From: an uncultured Porphyromonadaceae bacterium | GTDB taxonomy: Bacteria > Bacteroidota > Bacteroidia > Bacteroidales > Muribaculaceae | DNA: 64,000 nucleotides | NCBI GenBank assembly: GCA_947175495.1 | Contig: CAMWNB010000004.1 | Coordinates: 21,551 to 85,550 of the forward strand | Reading direction: 5' to 3' | Shown: positions 60,586-64,000 of the stretch, piece after piece | Position numbering within the stretch: the stretch's first letter is position 1 | Layout: each line of letters opens with the position of its first letter | Position numbers and translations under genes: made by a program | Notes under the pieces: model-generated | Told to the model about the DNA's origin: nothing | Databases searched by the model: none | The model's input: only the letters and a program-made list of their open reading frames with translations

Positions 60586-61215
60586 TTATCGTAGGTCCAC
60601 CACCTCATAGCCGGGCAGCGCCGACGGCTTGAAGGTGAAATCGGCAGAGGAGAGTTTTTTGCCTGTGGCGCAGTTGCTCACGGCAGCGTTGACGGTGGCG
60701 CCGGAGGCCATCGTCACTACGGCCTTCACGGGCCACAGCGTGCTGGCGTCTATGGTGATGACGGCGCGGCGGATGTCGGCGCCGCTCTTCTTGGGCGTCA
60801 GCTCCACCTGACGCAGATTCGCGGCCGTGCCGGCCTCGTTCTTCAGCAGCCGGCAGTTGTAGCTGCGGCTGTAGTCGGTGATTATGGCAAAAGGATTGCT
60901 CGTCAGCAGCTCCTCGGCGGTAGGCTCGGTGATGTTCACCTCACGCGTCTGCGCGAGAGCCGACCACTGCGTGCGGCCGTCGAACCAGATGTTGAGCTGC
61001 GGCGAGTTCATGCGGAAGCGCTCGCGCGCCATCACCATCGTGCCGGCCACATCGCCCTCCGCGCCGCGAATAGTGAACCGCGCGCTCACCGACGGCGCCG
61101 ACAGCAGCTTGTCGGCACAGCGTTGCAGCAGCTGCGTCGCGCTCTCGGCGCCCCACCCGGCGAGGGCGGCGGCCATCATGGCCACAGCCATGAATATGCG
61201 TTGTGTCGTTCTCAT
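60586..61215 (-). CDS. LolA-like outer-membrane lipoprotein carrier
   Basis: A 209-residue exported protein with a signal peptide (RTTQRIFMAVAMMAAALAGW). It has the LolA/LolB-type half-barrel pattern: QLLQRCADKLLSAPSVSARF, a short strand pair with VAGTMVMARERFRMNSPQL, WFDGRTQWSALAQTREVNIT and LTPKKSGADIRRAVITID. It should carry lipoproteins across the periplasm. The ATG at 61215 lies 20 bp after ftsK; the frame is open far upstream, but that part lies within ftsK. No lolCDE genes are near. Confidence 0.82.
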   Translation of the reverse strand: MRTTQRIFMAVAMMAAALAGWGAESATQLLQRCADKLLSAPSVSARFTIRGAEGDVAGTMVMARERFRMNSPQLNIWFDGRTQWSALAQTREVNITEPTAEELLTSNPFAIITDYSRSYNCRLLKNEAGTAANLRQVELTPKKSGADIRRAVITIDASTLWPVKAVVTMASGATVNAAVSNCATGKKLSSADFTFKPSALPGYEVVDLR

Positions 61216-61235
61216 ATCTCTATAACAATTTTGTA

Positions 61236-63875
61236 TCATCCGTTGTTGATTATATCCTCCACGGTGATGCTGTCCACGAGTATCGTGCGCGGCTTCTGTC
61301 CGCATGCGGGACCGACGATGCCGGCGGCCTCCATCTGGTCCATGATTTTGCCGGCCTTGTTGTAGCCTATGCCGAAACGGCGCTGAAGCATCGACGTCGA
61401 CGCAGTGCTCTGCGTCACGATGAAGCGCGCACACTCGTCGAACATCGCGTCGCGCTTGCTCAGGTCCACCATGCCGCCGCCTCCGGCGCCGCCGCCCTCC
61501 ACGGGAATCTCGGGCAGCAGATAGGGCTGCGAGTAGCCTATCTGGTCGTTGATGTGGTCCACGATGGCCTCCACCTCCGACGTCTCGATCAGCGCGCACT
61601 GCACGCGCGTCATGGCGCTGTTGTGGCTGAACAGCATGTCGCCGCGGCCTATCAGACGGTTGGCGCCGGGGCTGTCGAGGATGGTACGGCTGTCCACCAT
61701 CTGCGACACCTTGAAGGCTATGCGTCCGGGGAAGTTGTTCTTGATCATGCCGCTGATCACGTCGGTCGACGGGCGCTGCGTGGCTATGATCATGTGCATG
61801 CCCACGGCACGCGCCTTTTGCGCGATGCGCGCGATGCTCAGCGACACCTCCTTGCCGGCCTGCATGATAAGGTCGGCGAACTCGTCCACCACCATCACGA
61901 TGTAAGGCATGTACCGGTGGCCGTGCTCGGGATTCAGCCTGCGCGCCTGGAACTTCTCGTTGTATTCCTCGAGATTGCGCACCTGCGCCTGGCGCAGCAG
62001 CTGGTAGCGGTTGTCCATCTCTATGCACAGGGAGTGCAGCGTGGCGGCGGCTTTCAGCGGGTCGGTCACGATGGCTTCCTCCTCGTCGGGCAGCTTGGCT
62101 ATGTAGTGGCGCTCAAGCTTGCTGTAGAGGCTGAATTCCACCATCTTGGGGTCAATGAGCACAAATTTCAGCTCGGCGGGATGCTTCTTGTAGAGCAACG
62201 ACGCGAGTATGCAGTTCAGACCCACCGACTTACCCTGGCCCGTGGCGCCCGCCACCAGCAGGTGGGGCATCTTGGCCAGGTCGGCGATGAATATGTCGTT
62301 GCTGATGGTGGCGCCCATGGCCATGGGCAGGCGCATGTCGCACTCGCGGAACTTGCGGGAGTTGAACACATTGCGTATCGATACTATCTGCGGGTCGCGG
62401 TTAGGCACCTCTATGCCCACCACATCCTTGCCGGGTATGGGAGCTATGATGCGTATGCCCAGCGCCGAAAGGCTCAGAGCGATGTCGTCCTCAAGACGCT
62501 TTATCTGCGCGATGCGCACGCCCTCGGCGGGCTTCACCTCGTAGAGCGTCACCGTCGGGCCCACCGTGGCCTCGATGCGCTCTATAGGTATCTTGTAGTC
62601 GAGCAGCGTCTTTTCTATCAGGTCCTTGTTGGCTTTCTGCTCCTCCATGTCTATCACGGGCGCGCTATTGCGCGCTATCAGCAGGTCAACGTCGGGAAAG
62701 CGGTAGCGCGACAGCTCGGCGCGCGGGTCGAATGGCTCCGAATCGAGCACGGCCCGAACGCGGCTCTCGCGCCCGCCGTCGTCCTCGTCCGGTTCGTCTT
62801 CGTCTATAGTGAAGGCTTCGTCGCCGGTCTCGGCGGCACGCACCACAAATTCGGTCTCGCCCGCTTCCGCTGCAACGGCTTCTTCCGCCGCATCGACCTC
62901 TTCGGCCGCATCGGCGTCGTCCGTCTCATCCTGTTCCTCCTCGGCCTCGGCATCCGCACGCACGTCGTCGCGCACGTCGTCAAGGGTGCGGGCGCGCGGC
63001 CCGTCGCCCTCCTCTTCCTCGAGGTCGTCGATGTCAAAACCGGGGGCCGACACTGCATGCACAGGGTCGTTGTCCTCCTCCGGCCCGTTTTCGACCACAG
63101 CCGCGGGCAGTCGCTCGGGCATGCCCTTGCGCGTATCGGCGTCATCGTCGGCACTCTCGGGTTCGGCCATATGGGCGGCTCGGCGTTCGCGCTCTTCCTC
63201 GCGTGCCTTGCGCCATGCCTCGCGCTTGCGCACGAGGGTGCCGCTCACGCGGCGGTAGCCCGACGCAAGTTCGTTGAGGTATATGCAGGCGAGCACTCCC
63301 ACAAGACACACCGACACGGCCACGGCCAGCAGAGCGTTGCCCACGCTCATCAGCCACTCATTGGCGTAGTGGCCGTGGGCGCCCCCCCAGCTCACATAAC
63401 TTTCGGCGTTGAAAAACAGCAGTCCGAACACCATGCTCACAGCTATCGCCGTGAAAAAACACTTCGCTGTGAGAGCCCAGAAATTCACCTTCACCAGTTT
63501 CAGCAGCGCGGCGCCGACGAGGCCCAGCCACGCCACCACCACAAAGGCGCCCAGTCCCAGCCCGTCGGCAAAAAGCCATTGGCTCAGCTTGGCGCCGAAG
63601 GGGCCGCCGGCGTTCTCCACCTGCGTGCCTTCCTTGGCCATCTGGCCCACGCTCATTCCTTCGATGGCGCTTTGGTCGGCGGCGCCGGTGCGCAGGTGCG
63701 ACAACGTCACGATAAACACCACGGCGGCAAGCACCACCAGCACCACGCCGGCGGCGCGATGCACACGTTTGTCGGCGAAAAACCGCAGCCAGCCGGGACG
63801 CGCGTCCGGGCGTTTGCGCGGCTCTTTGGCGGGCTGACGCTTGGGCGCCTCCTTGCGGCGCGGCTCGCGCGCCAT
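61236..63875 (-). CDS. ftsK: DNA translocase FtsK/SpoIIIE
   Basis: An 879-residue septal DNA pump. Four N-terminal membrane helices (about 40-60, 108-130, 140-158, 180-202) are followed by a very acidic, low-complexity linker (about 225-375). The motor has an alpha/beta part (IPIERIEATVGPTVTLYEVK), Walker A GATGQGKSVGLN (about 540), Walker B VMVVDEFADLIM (about 664) and ATQRPSTDVISGMIKNNFPG. The C-terminal winged-helix gamma domain (STSMLQRRFGIGYNKAGKI) is the part that reads KOPS-type orienting sites. It clears chromosome ends from the division septum and activates XerCD. The ATG at 63875 is used; sequence upstream of it is doubtful. Confidence 0.95.
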   Translation of the reverse strand: MAREPRRKEAPKRQPAKEPRKRPDARPGWLRFFADKRVHRAAGVVLVVLAAVVFIVTLSHLRTGAADQSAIEGMSVGQMAKEGTQVENAGGPFGAKLSQWLFADGLGLGAFVVVAWLGLVGAALLKLVKVNFWALTAKCFFTAIAVSMVFGLLFFNAESYVSWGGAHGHYANEWLMSVGNALLAVAVSVCLVGVLACIYLNELASGYRRVSGTLVRKREAWRKAREEERERRAAHMAEPESADDDADTRKGMPERLPAAVVENGPEEDNDPVHAVSAPGFDIDDLEEEEGDGPRARTLDDVRDDVRADAEAEEEQDETDDADAAEEVDAAEEAVAAEAGETEFVVRAAETGDEAFTIDEDEPDEDDGGRESRVRAVLDSEPFDPRAELSRYRFPDVDLLIARNSAPVIDMEEQKANKDLIEKTLLDYKIPIERIEATVGPTVTLYEVKPAEGVRIAQIKRLEDDIALSLSALGIRIIAPIPGKDVVGIEVPNRDPQIVSIRNVFNSRKFRECDMRLPMAMGATISNDIFIADLAKMPHLLVAGATGQGKSVGLNCILASLLYKKHPAELKFVLIDPKMVEFSLYSKLERHYIAKLPDEEEAIVTDPLKAAATLHSLCIEMDNRYQLLRQAQVRNLEEYNEKFQARRLNPEHGHRYMPYIVMVVDEFADLIMQAGKEVSLSIARIAQKARAVGMHMIIATQRPSTDVISGMIKNNFPGRIAFKVSQMVDSRTILDSPGANRLIGRGDMLFSHNSAMTRVQCALIETSEVEAIVDHINDQIGYSQPYLLPEIPVEGGGAGGGGMVDLSKRDAMFDECARFIVTQSTASTSMLQRRFGIGYNKAGKIMDQMEAAGIVGPACGQKPRTILVDSITVEDIINNG

Positions 63876-63900
63876 GCTTTCGTCGGGAGCGGGAGCGGCC

Positions 63901-64000
63901 TCGGGGGGCCCCGCCCGCGGCCGGGGCCCCCCCCCGCGGCCGGGGGGGGGCCCCGGGGGGGGGGCCCCCCCGCGGGTGTGTGGATGGGGGTGTGTTTTGG
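63901..64000. other. Low-complexity G/C runs at window end, probable assembly artefact
   Basis: From about 63904 the sequence is made of alternating runs of G and C (up to 9 in a row) interspersed with short CGCGGCC palindromes, then ends in TG-rich bases. Nothing in the preceding 63.9 kb looks like this. It reads like a contig terminus with polymerase or consensus errors rather than genuine sequence. The 25 bases between the ftsK ATG and this block look normal. Confidence 0.6.

Noticed and set aside
1..64000. tRNA, rRNA, insertion sequences, prophage or integrase genes
   Set aside because: None seen; all gaps are under 300 bp and no cloverleaf, transposase motif or terminal inverted repeat was recognised. 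A covariance-model scan could still reveal small RNAs.

Overview
The window is a dense, GC-rich piece of a Bacteroidales chromosome. Three things point there. Intergenic gaps carry Bacteroidetes-type promoters (TAnnTTTG, sometimes with an upstream TTG/TTTG about 19-21 bp away), there is little sign of Shine-Dalgarno sequences, and the gene families are typical of the phylum (TamL lipoprotein, DUF5683, DUF2027-Smr, DUF4286, DUF6377, GH3-beta-lactamase fusion, KorAB). The high GC content and gene set suggest Muribaculaceae; that family-level placement is inference. No tRNA, rRNA, insertion sequence, prophage or CRISPR array was seen, and no gene is visibly frameshifted.

Layout. 1-9.5 kb is the end of a surface-polysaccharide cluster: a GT2 gene cut by the window edge, three related GT4 glycosyltransferases, another GT2, a DUF5683 membrane protein, a GT4, a small initiating sugar-phosphate transferase and a FlaA1/CapD-like nucleotide-sugar dehydratase with an unusually short middle. 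An OmpA-like porin follows, then korA-korB (2-oxoacid:ferredoxin oxidoreductase) and a convergent ClC gene. 15.8-21.45 kb, on the minus strand, is a TPP-riboswitch-controlled thiamine operon (thiS, TenI-like thiE2, thiE, thiG, thiH, a methyltransferase, tenA, thiD) that lacks thiC and thiF. Divergent to it is tamL. A minus-strand block follows with ruvC, DUF4286, a GT2 and a 1340-residue AlbA_2 (Schlafen-type) protein. Plus-strand DUF2027-Smr, an EFR1 flavodoxin-ferredoxin, DUF3861 and an NhaC antiporter come next.

At 33.55-33.75 kb, three direct copies of a 73-bp module combine a perfect terminator hairpin with a Bacteroidetes promoter. They sit directly in front of an LTA-synthase-like sulfatase-family membrane protein, with the last -10-type box only 4 bp from its ATG. 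This is the most unusual non-coding feature in the window. Further on are a GH3-beta-lactamase fusion with a 5'-nucleotidase, a plus-strand run (glycerate kinase, serB, a patatin outer-membrane protein of type Vd layout, proC, mini-ssb, an LTxxQ protein), then DUF6377-mutL on the minus strand.

50.2-59.6 kb is a plus-strand series: a 995-residue TPR protein with a partner beta-barrel, a PHP-type tyrosine phosphatase, a Sua5/TsaC protein, a long polyprenyl sugar-phosphate transferase and a CBS-containing ClC. The window closes with ftsK-lolA-trxB on the minus strand. The last roughly 100 bases are G/C homopolymer runs that look like a contig end or artefact. Many adjacent genes overlap by ATGA or TGATG, so most of the window appears organised in translationally coupled operons.
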